Source of the DNA: Cristatella mucedo
Lineage: Eukaryota > Bryozoa > Phylactolaemata > Cristatellidae
NCBI GenBank assembly: GCA_009760855.2
Contig: WPIO01000009.1
Coordinates: 7,103,001-7,167,000 of the forward strand
Direction: 5' to 3'
DNA: 64,000 bases
The position numbers were made by a program, and so were the translations under genes. The notes under the pieces are model-generated. The model was not told the DNA's origin. It saw nothing but the letters and a program-made list of their open reading frames with translations, and did no database searches. This document shows, piece by piece, positions 50,501-57,954 of the stretch (positions within the stretch are counted from its first letter, which is position 1; every line of letters starts with the position of its first letter).

Positions 50501-51592
50501 GCTATGGGAGCTTACGAACGAACTAATGGCACGGTCTCCAAAGGATTTGAGGCGTGCACGAGGTACATGTAAATGGTTTGATTCCGAAATGCAGGCGGTA
50601 CGGTGCTTAGCTTGGTGCGGCTCTCAGAGGACTTGATCTCTATTCAGGTGCAGTATGTATAGCTTCTAGAAAATTTATTCCCGCATTCGGTCAGCGATAT
50701 GAGCGGTTTCAAGCATCCGCAAGAAAACGACGATCATCCACGCAACATGCTGAAGCTCTCACAAATAGCTGGTTCGACCCAGTGGCTATGGGGCTCACCC
50801 TGACCAAGGTCAAGGTGAATATATCTTACCATCAAAGTCGTGGGCTCGATCTCCGTGGAAAATATGAAGAAACTGAATAGAGATACAGTTCTCTTACGGC
50901 GCTATACAAAGGAATAAATCAATGAATAAATTGTATACATTACATATTCTCACGGTCGCCGGTCAATAAAAACTCTGGCTCGTAAAGTGCACTGAATCAC
51001 CATAGGGACTCGGACCGGAGCTAAAATAAGACAGGTTCACTGAGCAAGGGGAAAGTCTCATTGAAGATTTAGTCATTTTGGACAACGTTCGCAGCTCTTG
51101 CAGCTCTTATCTGGAGCGTAGAAATCGTATCATCACTATTGATGTACTGTGAAGGGCGGAGGAAAACTCGCACAGCATATTCTTCTTTGATGAATTCAGA
51201 CCGTGGGTGACCGGTTCGGTATTCAGACCGTAGGTGGTCTGTTCAGTGTTTCAGATCGGTATGCAGTTGAGCTTCACAGTCGGCTGCTGTTGCGATGACG
51301 GCGATGCTTATGTGATGGTTGAGCGCAAGAGACGAATTCTCTGAGCGCCTGCAGTCGGTTCGGCGTTTCAGTAACGCTAGCGGTGGACCCGTTGGCCTCG
51401 ACGCGTTCTAGGTTTGAGCTTCTCGAAAAGACGTCATCGAGAGATCAAGCTGACGGCCTGAACTCTCTCACCTACGAGGTAGTCAGCATTCAATATTCCA
51501 AGCTCTTCACACTAATCCATGTATCCATATCGCAGCGGGACGTTATGAATAAGTTTGCTGGAGCCGCTGCACGAGTGAATAGGCGTCGGTAA
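27024..51592 (+). CDS. B4GALT-like: B4GALT-family glycosyltransferase, probably beta-1,4-GalNAc transferase (gene A, six exons)
   Basis: The product is predicted to transfer a sugar from a UDP donor in beta-1,4 linkage to terminal GlcNAc in the Golgi lumen. The six exons sum to 1296 nt, or 431 residues, with agreeing phases (1,0,2,2,2). Visible parts are a short tail and signal anchor (about 9-30), a stem with N-glycosylation sequons N80 and N87, LVGPIRV (153-159), PFRHR (200-204), DVD (265-267, metal), GWGGEDDD (326-333) and M357/H360 (metal-ligand positions in bovine B4GALT1). Cys pairs C146/C189 and C260/C279 match the family disulfides. The residue aligned with bovine Tyr289 is I302, as in invertebrate GalNAc transferases, so GalNAc specificity is inferred. 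The introns are filled with LINEs and SINEs. Gene B, convergent at 59-61.5 kb, is its paralogue. No clear AATAAA was seen within 600 bp after the stop. Confidence 0.9.
27490..28794. other. Intron 1, left part
   Basis: Intron 1 spans 27484-31551. This left part shows no coding domain. A short TC repeat is at about 28659-28678. Confidence 0.6.
28795..29156 (+). mobile_element. LINE-A 3' end in intron 1
   Basis: About 360 bp from the late ORF (CTCCCAAAGCCTGGAACTCC) through the 3' UTR, hairpin and ATT tract (about 29137-29154). It is very close in sequence to the 23235 copy, so it is a recent 5'-truncated insertion. Confidence 0.85.
29210..30118 (+). mobile_element. LINE-B 3' part with nested SINE2 in intron 1
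   Basis: The left segment (about 29250-29760) matches the C-terminal coding domain and 3' UTR of LINE-B. The right segment (about 29935-30118) is the LINE-B end, with AATGCGTACCGAAAGCCGC. They are split by SINE2. The final ACATT repeat is not preserved. Confidence 0.75.
29763..29934 (+). mobile_element. SINE2, clearest copy
   Basis: The head is CTGGTTTGGCTTAGCCGTTA (box A-like) and GGGCTCAAACCCC (box B-like). The tail starts at about 29847 with GTGAAGCGCC and contains GAGATTAAGTTCTCT and GGCGCTGTATA, nearly the LINE-A terminal hairpin. It ends in a TATTATATT tract. Mobilisation by LINE-A-type RT through the shared tail is the natural inference. Confidence 0.8.
30510..31492 (+). mobile_element. 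Old LINE-A, split by SINE1, just upstream of exon 2
   Basis: Pieces at about 30515-30605 and 30905-31492 match LINE-A RT C-terminal sequence and 3' UTR (GACGACCACATCAGCTCCAC at about 30937). The two pieces are not in simple order. It is much diverged. It ends about 60 bp before the exon 2 acceptor. Confidence 0.65.
30635..30805 (-). mobile_element. SINE1 in LINE-A, intron 1
   Basis: The plus strand reads AACAGTCTTTTATATAGCG..., then AAGGATCGACC and CACGACCTCGGGACTGAGG, then GTGAGCCATCGCGGCTCAC. It is the complement of a full-length SINE1. Confidence 0.8.
31552..31790 (+). CDS. B4GALT-like: B4GALT-like gene A, exon 2
   Basis: The 239-nt exon sits between acceptor GTCGTTTTAG and donor CCAG|GTGAGC (phase 1 in, phase 0 out). 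It encodes residues 154-233: VGPIRVYE, a Gly4 tract, HYRPRHC (C189), [10 protein letters not shown] (the nucleotide-binding PFRxR motif), [11 protein letters not shown] and IYVINQ. The Gly4 is encoded by an 11-G homopolymer at about 31626-31636, an unusual slippage-prone run inside a conserved exon. Confidence 0.93.
31795..32120. other. Intron 2, left part
   Basis: Intron 2 spans 31791-37661. No gene or repeat family is recognised in this first 330 bp. Confidence 0.5.
32125..32207. repeat. AT then AG microsatellite
   Basis: A TA run (about 32129-32173) passes directly into an AG run (about 32174-32206). Confidence 0.95.
32350..33640. repeat. Satellite-1, ~175-bp degenerate tandem array with an inversion
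   Basis: The recurring word TCTATAATTTGGAATCAAA and variants occurs on the plus strand near 32772, 32935, 33117, 33206, 33376 and 33552, mostly 163-182 bp apart. The same words occur as complements near 32395 and 32568, 173 bp apart. The array therefore flips orientation at about 32.6-32.75 kb. The repeats also share GGCCATAG and GGCAGCTGTATC-type words. No coding sense is evident. Confidence 0.7.
33673..33687. repeat. Poly-C tract
   Basis: A run of about 15 C. The reverse strand of 33560-33780 weakly resembles 466-660 and may be a dispersed repeat unit. Confidence 0.8.
33945..34110 (-). mobile_element. LINE-B 3' end
   Basis: On the plus strand AACTCCACAAAGCCACAAAG, then GAGAGTTTTGTAT, then GGCTTTCGGTACG match the complement of the LINE-B 3' terminus (compare 21670-21760). 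The copy is truncated to about 165 bp. Confidence 0.8.
34111..35260. other. Intron 2, unassigned
   Basis: AT-rich intronic DNA with no recognisable repeat family or coding domain. Confidence 0.5.
35262..35945 (+). mobile_element. LINE-A 3' part, intron 2
   Basis: It begins in the RT C-terminal domain (TCTCGATTTCTGTAACTCAC) and runs through the 3' UTR to a degraded hairpin and ATT-type tail at about 35925-35945. A frameshift separates the two coding pieces. Confidence 0.85.
36105..36262 (+). mobile_element. SINE1 copy, intron 2
   Basis: Decayed head (GGTCGTGGGTGTAAATCC in place of box B) and the standard tail GAGGCTGTTAAATAAGCT. Confidence 0.8.
36617..36652. repeat. AT microsatellite
   Basis: A short TA dinucleotide run, interrupted once by a C. 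Confidence 0.9.
36888..37045 (+). mobile_element. SINE1 copy, intron 2
   Basis: The head reads GTGATAGCCCAGGAGTTATG. The box B position reads GGTGCGAATCGTGC, and the tail GAGGCTGTTAAATCCGCTGA. Confidence 0.85.
37115..37250. repeat. AC microsatellite (imperfect)
   Basis: CA repeats with interspersed CT and CG pairs. The His-Thr peptide it could encode is an artefact. Confidence 0.95.
37251..37661. other. Intron 2, right end
   Basis: Nothing recognisable before the exon 3 acceptor (ATATTGCAG). Confidence 0.5.
37662..37849 (+). CDS. B4GALT-like: B4GALT-like gene A, exon 3 (metal-binding DVD)
   Basis: The 188-nt exon lies between acceptor ATATTGCAG and donor TACAG|GTATGC (phase 0 in, phase 2 out). 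It encodes residues 234-295 and two bases of R296. [10 protein letters not shown] (239-248) is the family FNRA-type motif. [12 protein letters not shown] (260-271) has the metal-binding DVD and one disulfide Cys, and YRCP (277-280) has its partner. AVDKF (289-293) precedes the acceptor-site region. Confidence 0.95.
37850..38660. other. Intron 3, left part
   Basis: Intron 3 spans 37850-41293. This part shows no repeat family or gene. Confidence 0.5.
38665..40980 (-). mobile_element. LINE-A, long decayed copy, intron 3
   Basis: From the 3' hairpin with AAT tail (about 38668-38730 on the complement) it extends up through RT (about 39400-40150), the linker (40300-40560) and the endonuclease C-term region (40519-40887 frame, with [20 protein letters not shown]). 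It is collinear with the 14105 copy and full of stops. It is antisense to gene A. Confidence 0.8.
41294..41416 (+). CDS. B4GALT-like: B4GALT-like gene A, exon 4 (specificity residue, GWGGEDDD)
   Basis: The 123-nt exon follows acceptor CTATTTTTTTAG, phase 2 in and out. It encodes LPYEGIVGG (297-305), [17 protein letters not shown] (318-334) and SAR. W327 and EDDD form the acceptor and catalytic region. I302 aligns with bovine Tyr289. The donor is GCAAG|GCAAGT, a GC donor. The only nearby GT (SARQ|GTGGGC) would leave phase 0 and destroy exon 5, whereas the GC donor keeps phase 2 and gives R-I-S-S in exon 5. Confidence 0.93.
41417..41422 (+). promoter_or_regulatory. GC-type 5' splice site of intron 4
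   Basis: The sequence AG|GCAAGT matches the strong consensus of the minor GC-AG intron class at every other position. Phase and protein homology both require it. Confidence 0.85.
41540..42050. other. GC-rich intron 4 segment with open frames
   Basis: Both strands have open frames over 110 codons (for example 41667-42029 plus and 42001-41573 minus), caused by GC-rich composition. None resembles a known family. A phrase near 41943 (CCGGTGGCTTTCGG) recalls one near 9899 (CCGGTAGCTTTCGG), so a shared repeat is possible. Confidence 0.25.
42051..43265. other. Intron 4, unassigned, with TAGTATA repeat
   Basis: A short TAGTATA-type repeat is at about 42194-42246. Otherwise nothing was recognised. 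Confidence 0.5.
43268..43405 (+). mobile_element. SINE1 remnant
   Basis: Decayed box B region (CCGTGGGTTGTCG) followed by GGCGATCCTTTATTGCCAAC and the tail GGATGCTGTTGGATCAGCT. Confidence 0.7.
43665..43805 (-). mobile_element. SINE2 copy
   Basis: The plus strand reads AGAGAACCTAATCTCTATCTAGGCGC (the hairpin complement), then GGCCTGTAGCCCACAAACTC, then ACCGGGGCCAAACCAGG, the complement of the head. Confidence 0.7.
44040..44485 (+). mobile_element. LINE-B RT fragment, intron 4
   Basis: Translated pieces such as [22 protein letters not shown], the SNRVHSV block and [11 protein letters not shown] match LINE-B RT, with YADD changed to NADD. It stops at the AAT tract of the following LINE-A, whose insertion cut it. 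Confidence 0.75.
44486..45340 (-). mobile_element. LINE-A 3' part nested at LINE-B, intron 4
   Basis: It opens on the plus strand with an AAT tract (44486-44517) and the hairpin complement. The minus-strand frame 45323-44757 (188 codons) covers the RT C-terminal domain with few changes from the 23235 copy ([19 protein letters not shown]). It is 5'-truncated at about 45340. Confidence 0.9.
45367..45515 (+). mobile_element. SINE1 remnant
   Basis: The head has GCCCAGGGGGTGCTCG, a disrupted box B (about 45410-45420), GGTGATAGCCGTAAA and the tail GAGGCTGTTGAATCAGGT. Confidence 0.7.
45510..45640 (+). mobile_element. LINE-A RT fragment
   Basis: The translation [21 protein letters not shown] matches the LINE-A RT stretch [20 protein letters not shown]. 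The match is short and truncated on both sides. Confidence 0.65.
45600..46440 (-). repeat. Satellite-2 array in intron 4 of gene A
   Basis: The word CAATCCACCGCAATCCAC recurs (about 45630, 45820, 46015, 46375), together with AAGCTCC words near 45702, 45888 and 46078, giving a period of about 186-190 bp. On the minus strand these read GGATTGCGGTGGATTGC and GGAGCTTCGCAG. They match the plus-strand array at 62030-63150 (for example GATTGCAGTGCATTGC, GGAGCTTCGCG). A SINE1 interrupts it at 46205-46362. Confidence 0.65.
46205..46362 (-). mobile_element. SINE1, near full length, nested in satellite-2
   Basis: The plus strand reads AAACAGCCTCTTTTTTATAG, then GGCGATAAAGGATCGCCC, then CACGACCTCGGGACCGAG, then TGTGCTATCGCGGC. 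It is the complement of an intact SINE1 including head and tail. Confidence 0.85.
46441..46985 (-). mobile_element. LINE-A 3' part, intron 4
   Basis: AAT tract, hairpin complement, 3' UTR and a minus-strand frame (46964-46683) for the ORF C-terminus ([19 protein letters not shown]). It is close to the 23235 copy, so it is recent. Truncated at about 46985. Confidence 0.9.
46986..47449. other. Intron 4, unassigned
   Basis: Nothing recognisable. Confidence 0.5.
47450..47605 (+). mobile_element. LINE-A short coding fragment
   Basis: CACTGGTTTCCCATCGAGC, then TTGACTTCAAAG and CTACTCCCCCAACTAGGCTG match the LINE-A ORF C-terminal part. Both ends are missing. A purine-rich GAA/GGA stretch follows at about 47640-47765. 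Confidence 0.7.
47924..48028 (+). CDS. B4GALT-like: B4GALT-like gene A, exon 5
   Basis: The 105-nt exon lies between acceptor GCACGTTTCAG and donor GATAG|GTAAGA (phase 2 both ends). It encodes [19 protein letters not shown] (338-356), MIKH (357-360), [11 protein letters not shown] and R. M357 and H360 correspond to the Met and His that help hold the metal in bovine B4GALT1. RYKMIKH...NP.R is the family block just before the last exon. The exon aligns end to end with exon 5 of gene B (25 of 36 residues identical by my count). Confidence 0.95.
48865..48970. repeat. AT-rich TTAA-type expansion inside LINE-B
   Basis: The words GAATTAAGGAG (about 48845) and GAATTAAGGAGTTAAAT (about 48973) flank an AT-rich stretch absent from the 21650-25190 copy, so it is local slippage or a small insertion. 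Confidence 0.6.
49337..49575 (-). mobile_element. LINE-A tail nested in LINE-B
   Basis: AATAATAATG, then AGAGAACTAAATCTCTATAT (hairpin complement) and LINE-A 3' UTR words, between LINE-B segments ending near 49336 and resuming at about 49576 (GGCTGAGTATCGTCAGC). Confidence 0.75.
50183..50625 (-). mobile_element. LINE-A 3' part, intron 5
   Basis: Hairpin complement (AGGAGCCCTCAGAGAATTC), 3' UTR and the end of the ORF, truncated near 50625. A further hairpin-tail-like piece (CTCTCAGAGGACTTGATCTC) follows at about 50622-50665. Confidence 0.8.
50770..50935 (+). mobile_element. SINE2 copy, intron 5
   Basis: Head CTGGTTCGACCCAGTGGC, then GTCGTGGGCTCGATCTCC, then the tail TGAATAGAGATACAGTTCTC and GGCGCTATACAAAGG. 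Confidence 0.75.
50940..51411. other. Intron 5, right end
   Basis: A short duplicated phrase around TTCAGACCGT (about 51196 and 51222) is present. Otherwise nothing is seen before the exon 6 acceptor (CGCGTTCTAG). Confidence 0.5.
51412..51592 (+). CDS. B4GALT-like: B4GALT-like gene A, exon 6 (C-terminus)
   Basis: The 181-nt exon, phase 2 in, ends at TAA (51590-51592). It encodes FELLEKT (373-379), [20 protein letters not shown] and a basic end VNRRR. RFELL...DGLNSL.Y.V...L.T.I.V.I is the conserved C-terminus of the family. It aligns without gaps over 59 residues with exon 6 of gene B (39 identical by my count). Confidence 0.95.
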
Positions 51593-52039
51593 CTTATAGT
51601 CAGAAGTCTAGACAGACAAAATCCCGATCAGATTGAACAGCTCGCCTCATTGCTGCGGGTTGTGACGTCACTTTCGCCTTATCAAGACAATCCTCCTCGC
51701 CACACTGGAAACTTTACATCCTGTAGCACCATTACTCGATTTTAGCTGAACAATACACGTTTTAATGGAGCAACTTTATACACTTCGAGAATTCTCAAGC
51801 ACTTTAGAAAATCTAAACTGTCCACCTGCATCAGGAAAGGTTCATGGAAGGTGTATTTATTGCGATCACAGCAGGTCCGAAGCGATCCGGTACACATTAT
51901 AAGCTAGGAGAATTCGTGGCCATCAAGCGACGTCTCCCGGGCGGCCTGAGGCAGCAGCTGCTGCTCATGAAACAGCCCAAGCATCTTTCGGGTTAAATTT
52001 TGGTGGACTCGAAGCGATTTCTTACCATGCTGGCCTCCA
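51593..52039. other. 3' flank of gene A
   Basis: Presumed 3' UTR and downstream DNA. No AATAAA was found by eye. The ORFs here have no support. Confidence 0.4.
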
Positions 52040-52168
52040 TCGTGGCAACTGCGTACCGAAAGCCGCTTAGGCTGTGAGTGCAGTTCGCTATACAAAACTC
52101 TCCTGCGTAACACCCACACGGTCTTTATTACTTTGTGGAGTTACAGACGGAGATACATTACAGTACAA
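52040..52168 (+). mobile_element. LINE-B 3' terminus
   Basis: TGCGTACCGAAAGCCGCTTAG, then ACAAAACTCTCCTGCGTAAC, then GTGGAGTTACAGACGGAG and an ACATTACAG end. Only about 130 bp remains. Confidence 0.85.
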
Positions 52169-52169
52169 C

Positions 52170-52858
52170 TGGGTCGGTCTTAGCCGATAGTATGCACTGG
52201 CATACTGTCTGTCTTCGTCCCTTCGAGCTAGGGCTCGTGTCGTGGAGCTTCGGAATGGCGAGGGAGACGCTGACGCATGCCGGCCGAACGCCATTCCTCG
52301 ACGATCCAGTACTAGCCTTAAACTAGCACGCCCCCACGAGCTCGCCGTTTGGCGTGAGCTCGTCGACAAGTTCTTGTAACTGACTCCGGACCGAATGCTT
52401 CTACCGACTCGACTGATTTGGGCGTAAGATTTCCCACCGGACGTCTGACGCTGCTGCGCAATGATATTCGTCATTTCGGCGCCGAAGGAGAGCGAGGCTG
52501 AAAAAACGCCACGCCACGCCCGTTGCGACATCGATCTGCAACACGTTGTACTCATATCTGCAAGATGTGACTGGACTAGCAACCGATTTTTGCAGGAAAA
52601 AGTATGGCATTGTTCCCATTTGACAAGATTCGGGTCAATTATGCTCCGAGGCAGCTGTTCTTACTGCCTTCGTCTCTTCGCGTGAGCGTTCGATGCGTGT
52701 GCTTTATGCTGTACATAGCCAAGGCTGAGGGTTCAGTGGTGACCCGAATTAAGTGCTCGAAGCAAGCCATTAATCTTATTCTGGCCAGCACTGCCCCTAC
52801 CCTACCCCTCCCCCGTGCTCCTCTGCCAGTGCTACAGCTCTACTGCAGTGCCCTTGGG
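52170..52858. other. Intergenic, no gene recognised
   Basis: The frames on both strands (up to 164 codons, 52582-52088 minus) overlap one another and lack family signatures. The minus one runs into the LINE-B tail, which argues against a real gene. Confidence 0.4.
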
Positions 52859-52859
52859 T

Positions 52860-53005
52860 ATTCGCCTCGGGTTGAGATATTCGCACTTCACGACCCAGGT
52901 CGCGGGTTTAAGTCCTACGACAATAAACCCTCTTTTGTCTGTTGCAAGCCGGGTGATAGCCGAAAAGACTCTTCTATAGCTAAATAAATGAGGATGTCGA
53001 ATCGT
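52860..53005 (+). mobile_element. SINE1 remnant
   Basis: CACTTCACGACCCAGGTCG, GGGTTTAAGTCC in place of box B, GGTGATAGCCGAAAAGAC and the tail GAGGATGTCGAATCG. Confidence 0.7.
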
Positions 53006-53610
53006 CCAATCTTTACTCGACACCTTTGCTAGCACTTGCAGTCCTACTCTACCAGGAATGCCAGTGGTGACCCTCTCCCCAGTGCTGCCCCTCTCCCCAG
53101 TGCTCCTCGATACCTACAGCAGGCGATCGTCTCGATTCGCTCCCAAGGAACGCTTAGAGCAATTGCATCCGCTCCACCGTACGTGCGTCGTTAAGAGGAA
53201 GACCAGAGCGCAGCCCAAGGAATTTCGCTAAAGGCAAACGAGAATAGCATTCAGGCGAAGCATTGCCTGCGTTTGTGCAGACAGGTCGACGTTTGTAACA
53301 GCGCATGCTATTTACCCGTATAGGATAGACGAGGGAAATTAAGAGGAAGAGTCCATTCAATCTGGACCCGCGGTAAGGAGCCGGGGCGACGAGTGGCGGC
53401 GTAATTGCTAAAGGTCTAACCTTCGCTGAGAGTAAAGGCAACGAGCCTAGTCCTGGGGGGCCTCAAACCAGTCCGGCCATACTATCCTGCTGCGGCTAGG
53501 ACCGAGCGGTCTACTCGTTGAAAAATCTTTCGAAAAACTCGGTGGCTACATGCAGGCGTCGTAATTGGCCAGAGGATTCAAGCTTGTTATATGGTGGTCT
53601 CACATTTCAA
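53006..53610. other. Intergenic, no gene recognised
   Basis: A short CCAGTGCT repeat lies at about 53060-53105. Otherwise nothing is recognisable. Confidence 0.5.
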
Positions 53611-53621
53611 ATCAACTCGAG

Positions 53622-53661
53622 TATACATATATATATATATATAAGTTTTGAGAGGGGCGAT

Positions 53662-53752
<91 letters not shown>
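53622..53752. repeat. AT microsatellite cluster
   Basis: TA runs at about 53624-53643 and 53662-53750, the second with occasional G. The long Tyr-Ile peptides they could encode are artefacts. Confidence 0.95.
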
Positions 53753-53991
53753 TTCCCTCTCACAACTGTACATACTATATCGGTTTTTTAAGGAGTCATT
53801 TGAAGTAGATCTTGAACGAACGTCCTGGAGACAATAAAACTTTCTCAAAAGCACGACTATCTGGTGTTGACTTATGCTCGACCTGTGCTCAGCAGTTTTT
53901 TGACCTAGGCTTGTCACTTTTAGCAACTTTCTGGTTCGTGTGAACGGAAAAATGTGCTGACCTAAACTCAAACTCCTCTTCGTCTTGGGTT

Positions 53992-54190
53992 GATAATAAT
54001 AATAATAATAATAATTCACTTGATAAAGCGCCCTCAGAGAACTCAATCTCTTTCTAGGCGCTTCACATTTGCTGCAAAGGGAAGAGCGATTGAAAGGTGA
54101 GTAATATCCTGCTTGATAAACATGAATAACATAGTTAGGGGTGACATGCACAGGGTCAGAATGCAAATGTGGTTAGTGGCAGCATGATGT
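53992..54190 (-). mobile_element. LINE-A 3' tail
   Basis: AAT tract, the hairpin complement (AAAGCGCCCTCAGAGAAC) and about 130 bp of 3' UTR. Confidence 0.85.
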
Positions 54191-56300
54191 ATGTGATCCT
54201 CCATTACATCTGATGAGAGCGTTCCGAGCATGCTCCAATTTTATTTTAACAGACTCACGTCATTTGTGCCTACCAACACACTAGTACGTTTGCACATGGT
54301 GCCTGCTTAATCGTGAGTAAAGGCGGTAAAAAGCCTTCGGCTGAGCAATTTTCGGATCCTACGATTAAACTTTGTCGACTTAACTTCGCTTTTAAAACCT
54401 CTGTAAACACGGCAGTGCCTTGCCAGACGCCGATCGCGGAAGGTGTTTCTTTCGTCTAACGCTCTTTGAACGACTTGCCATGCACACTCGTACTCGGTTT
54501 GATAGCCACGGAAAAGAAATAGCATTATAAGGAAAGGCTAACATTGTAAGAACGTTTAGTTTTTTGCGAACGAGTGCCAAGCCTCGAAGAACAGAAGCTC
54601 GGCAATGAAAAATGCAATCAAGCGAAGGGTACTTGGTGCTGAGTACCGATTCAATTTTGCGTAGAAGTGAAAGTCCATCGTGTTTCGGCGCAAAATCGAG
54701 GGAACACGATAATCTACTTGAACGCACCTATTTAAGCGTATAGCTGTGCAAAGGCTCGATCGAAATGACTCACTAACCCGTTCTACCGTCGCTGGGACTG
54801 GCTATCCCAGTCAGGCTCTTTATTTTCAACGTTTCTACACAGAGAGAGAGAGAGAGAGAGAGGGGGAGGGAGGAAGAGAGATATAGAGAGCGAGAGAGAG
54901 AGGGAGGGAGAAAGAGAGATATAGATAGCGAGAGAGCGAGAGAGAGAGAGAGAGAGTATTCACAGTGCTACATAAATAGTTAAGCAACCTGCAAATAAAA
55001 AGCCTGATCGTGGTATTTCATAAAGCAGCGTACAATTCAACGTTCCATTTTAACTATCAGGGTGAACGGTGTAGCTACATATGCAGGTTTTTGAATTAAA
55101 TTCCCTGATATTTTGTCCATTACAGTGGTTGTAGTATAATAGTTCCATACTATAAATAGGAAAACAGGGCATACCGCCGGAGTGACGTAAGCGACTCGTG
55201 TCAGCGGACTCTAGAACGACAGATGGACTCACTTCATTCAGGAAAGAAGCGAGAATCATAATGCCTAGACGGGAGGATTCGAGAGCTGGCAGTGCGACTT
55301 CCATTTTCAAAGGGCAGAGTGACAGCCGCCGGCCGAGCAGCCTCGGTACTGCTTCCGGACGGCTTCCGCTTGCACCCAATTTCGACTGCTGAAATTGTAT
55401 GCATAAAATTAAGTAAGTGCCCTCATTTTCCCCACCCCACCGCACCCGATCGTCGACGGGAAGGCGGACTCTATAAGGTCGACAGAGGTAGAAGTCATGC
55501 CACTGTCAGCCGAAGTGCATCCGGCCTGCTTTTACGTTCCGAATGATCGGAGCTAGCATGCAGCGTGTACTGAGGATGCTACTGCGTCACGTGACAAGTT
55601 TGTAATGGGGCCCACGAAGGGCCTTGGCTCCGCCCTCGGGCCGACCATGACAAATAGCAGTGACGTGCGTCAGTGGACCGTATCAAAGAAGCATGAAAAC
55701 CTCCGGTGTTGTGGATGCTGGAGCTCAAACTCGGCGACAGATGCCGATAGAGCCATCGCCATAGATAGATACGTCGCCACCCGAACCGTGGCAGCAGTAC
55801 CGATGCATGCAGAGGCTGGCTGCAGCCTGCCTCGGTAGCACTCGATTTGTCGTGATAGCTAAGAAATCAATTCAAGCCAACTACGGATGCATCAAAATTC
55901 ATGCCTAAATTATTCAGCTCTGCCCTAAGAGGACTTGTACAAAAGTTCTATCAATCCCTGTAAAGGTAGTTTTGTTAGTAAGTCCGTCATGGTCACTGGC
56001 TTCAGACGTACGCTACACCCTTCACGATACTAATAGAAAACTACGACGATACAGCAATAACAAGCGTCGTGCCAAAAGGTGGCAGGGTAGAAAGTGAGCT
56101 AGTTGGCACATACTACTGCAACGCAAATCATCTTAGCTGAAATTAAGCTTGTCATGCTGTGCCCGCCTTCTACAAGCCATAGGTATGCATTATCAGAGCC
56201 TACCGGTGACTCTTATCTCGAGGGCTTACTGTATAGTTATTATAAATATTAGAATGGTCTGACTTTGCTGCATTAACAAGAGCCCTAAGCTCGGCAGTCA
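54191..56300. other. Intergenic, no gene recognised
   Basis: It contains a GA/AG-rich microsatellite at 54841-54958. Open frames such as 55445-55050 (minus, 131 codons) show no family signature. Confidence 0.4.
54841..54958. repeat. AG microsatellite, compound
   Basis: AGAG runs broken by GGGAGGGA and ATATAGA. Confidence 0.95.
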
Positions 56301-56464
56301 GTGTTTGTGCATTCCAGCTAGGTCAGCTGACACTCAAACCCGCCTTCCAAAGCGACGTTGAAGTTTTCCGCGATTTTGTCACGAGTCCCACGAACTGATT
56401 TCCTCGTTGACCTGAGGTTTGCGTTCACCGCAGTGGGCCAGCGATTTGTCGCAGCAGAAATACG

Positions 56465-56962
56465 TTGGGAACGAAAAGGAACACAGCGAGCACAGCAAAA
56501 GCTTACCGGAAAAAGAGCGCGAAAGCGACGGAGAGAAAAACCAGCAGCAAAGGAAGGCACGCATATCTAACTGGCGAAAGTCAAGAGAAACCTTTCATAC
56601 GACTGACTCAACAACAGGAGGAGGCAGAAGAAGAAGCAGCAGCCCTAGAGCTTCGTGCTATCAGCGCTCACCAAACGCCCCTCTTACGAGAAGTTCGAAG
56701 GCCGACTGACACTGAAGGTAAGATTTGTTACGACCCTTACGACCAAGATCGTGGTACAGAGTCATTGCCTCACAGTAGGCCGGGCTTAACAGCTAGGCTG
56801 GGTGGGCTTGACACTGGGTCAGCGGTGGACACTCAGTCCCTCATTGCAATGAAACCATTAAGGTTTTCGGCGATATTTCACGGGCCTAAGCAATTGCAAC
56901 TGTTGGCGAAACATAAGCTTACGTCCAAACGGTTGTTAATATTCCCAATATATGAACAGTGA
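56465..56962 (+). other. Unassigned 165-codon ORF
   Basis: The frame starts with a Lys/Arg/Ser-rich, highly charged N-terminus and passes through RLTQQQEEAEEEAAALELRA. No domain is recognised. The phrase GACCAAGATCGTGGTACAG near 56740 may be a decayed SINE1 piece, which would argue against a real protein. The flanking DNA (56300-57950) shows no other support. Confidence 0.2.
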
Positions 56963-57954
56963 TTTACCTCAGCCGATGGAGGCTAGTGCAGCAACTCAAC
57001 ACAGCACCGAGTCTGCTAACAGTTCGTAAAAGTCCCGGCTTCGCCGCTTCGTCAGGCTGTGAAATTAAAAATTTTCAAAAGTGCCAAGCAAGCTTCGCAC
57101 TTAATCAATGCAGCTGTCTTCTCTTAATCTTCACTGCCGCTGCTAGTCGCCGTATCAAGCTTTCGGTCGAGGCATCGTGCGACTTATCGGTAATGCTTTC
57201 TCTCAATTAAACTCGAAGTCACGTTTCATCGGACTGCCGTGAAAGGCGAACCACTTCAGCCCATCTCGCGGGCTTTGCATGAAACGATCGCGATCGCAGA
57301 GAATATCACAATGAGGGAAATTGCGATTGCCTCGTATTATGTTCTTTTTCGTCATGGCCTTACCAACCTTGAGTCTTTATTTTAATGTCAGAAATTTAGG
57401 TCGACACTTTACGGAATATGATCGCCACCGTCTAGAAGATCTGACGATTAAGCATGCAGAGAGCGTTTTGTTACTTTTGAATGTCAGGAGTCGTCCTTTG
57501 AAAAACCCACTGCTGGAGCCAAACGCGTACCCCAAGAACCACGTGGTCCGTCAAAGGTACGTGAAAGTGATGCAGCCCAAATAGCATGCACCAGTTAAGC
57601 GATTGTCTGAAATGAGACATTTGCTCTGAGAGCTGCCAGCCGGCAGTCTTAGATCGACTGTTAGGCTTTAATGGAGCAAGAGTCAACTCTTATATGAGAT
57701 TTCGAAATTCAGACCCGTTGTTTTGTGGCCTGGTTGCATGTACCCACGCAAAAGCCACCGAGACAGAAAAAGCTCTGCATCTATTCTCGCGAAGGCACTC
57801 TCGGTCTGCTTCTAGAATACGTGGTGCCAACGGAAAAGGGGCCGCAAGAGTCGTCAGCCTATTGCCTTTTGAGAGACGTGGGTACAGTTCGCTGGAGGAC
57901 ATCTGCTCTGAGAATCATCAGAGCAGCTACTTTTACGAGCTATAACAATGATGA

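Noticed and set aside
50660-50760. Possible B4GALT exon (translation with FKHPQEND near 50710)
   Set aside because: The real exon 5 was found at 47924-48028 with correct phase, length and motif. This segment lacks a usable acceptor and donor in phase.
53518-54166. Tyr-Ile-rich ORFs on both strands
   Set aside because: Translation of AT microsatellites running into a LINE-A tail.
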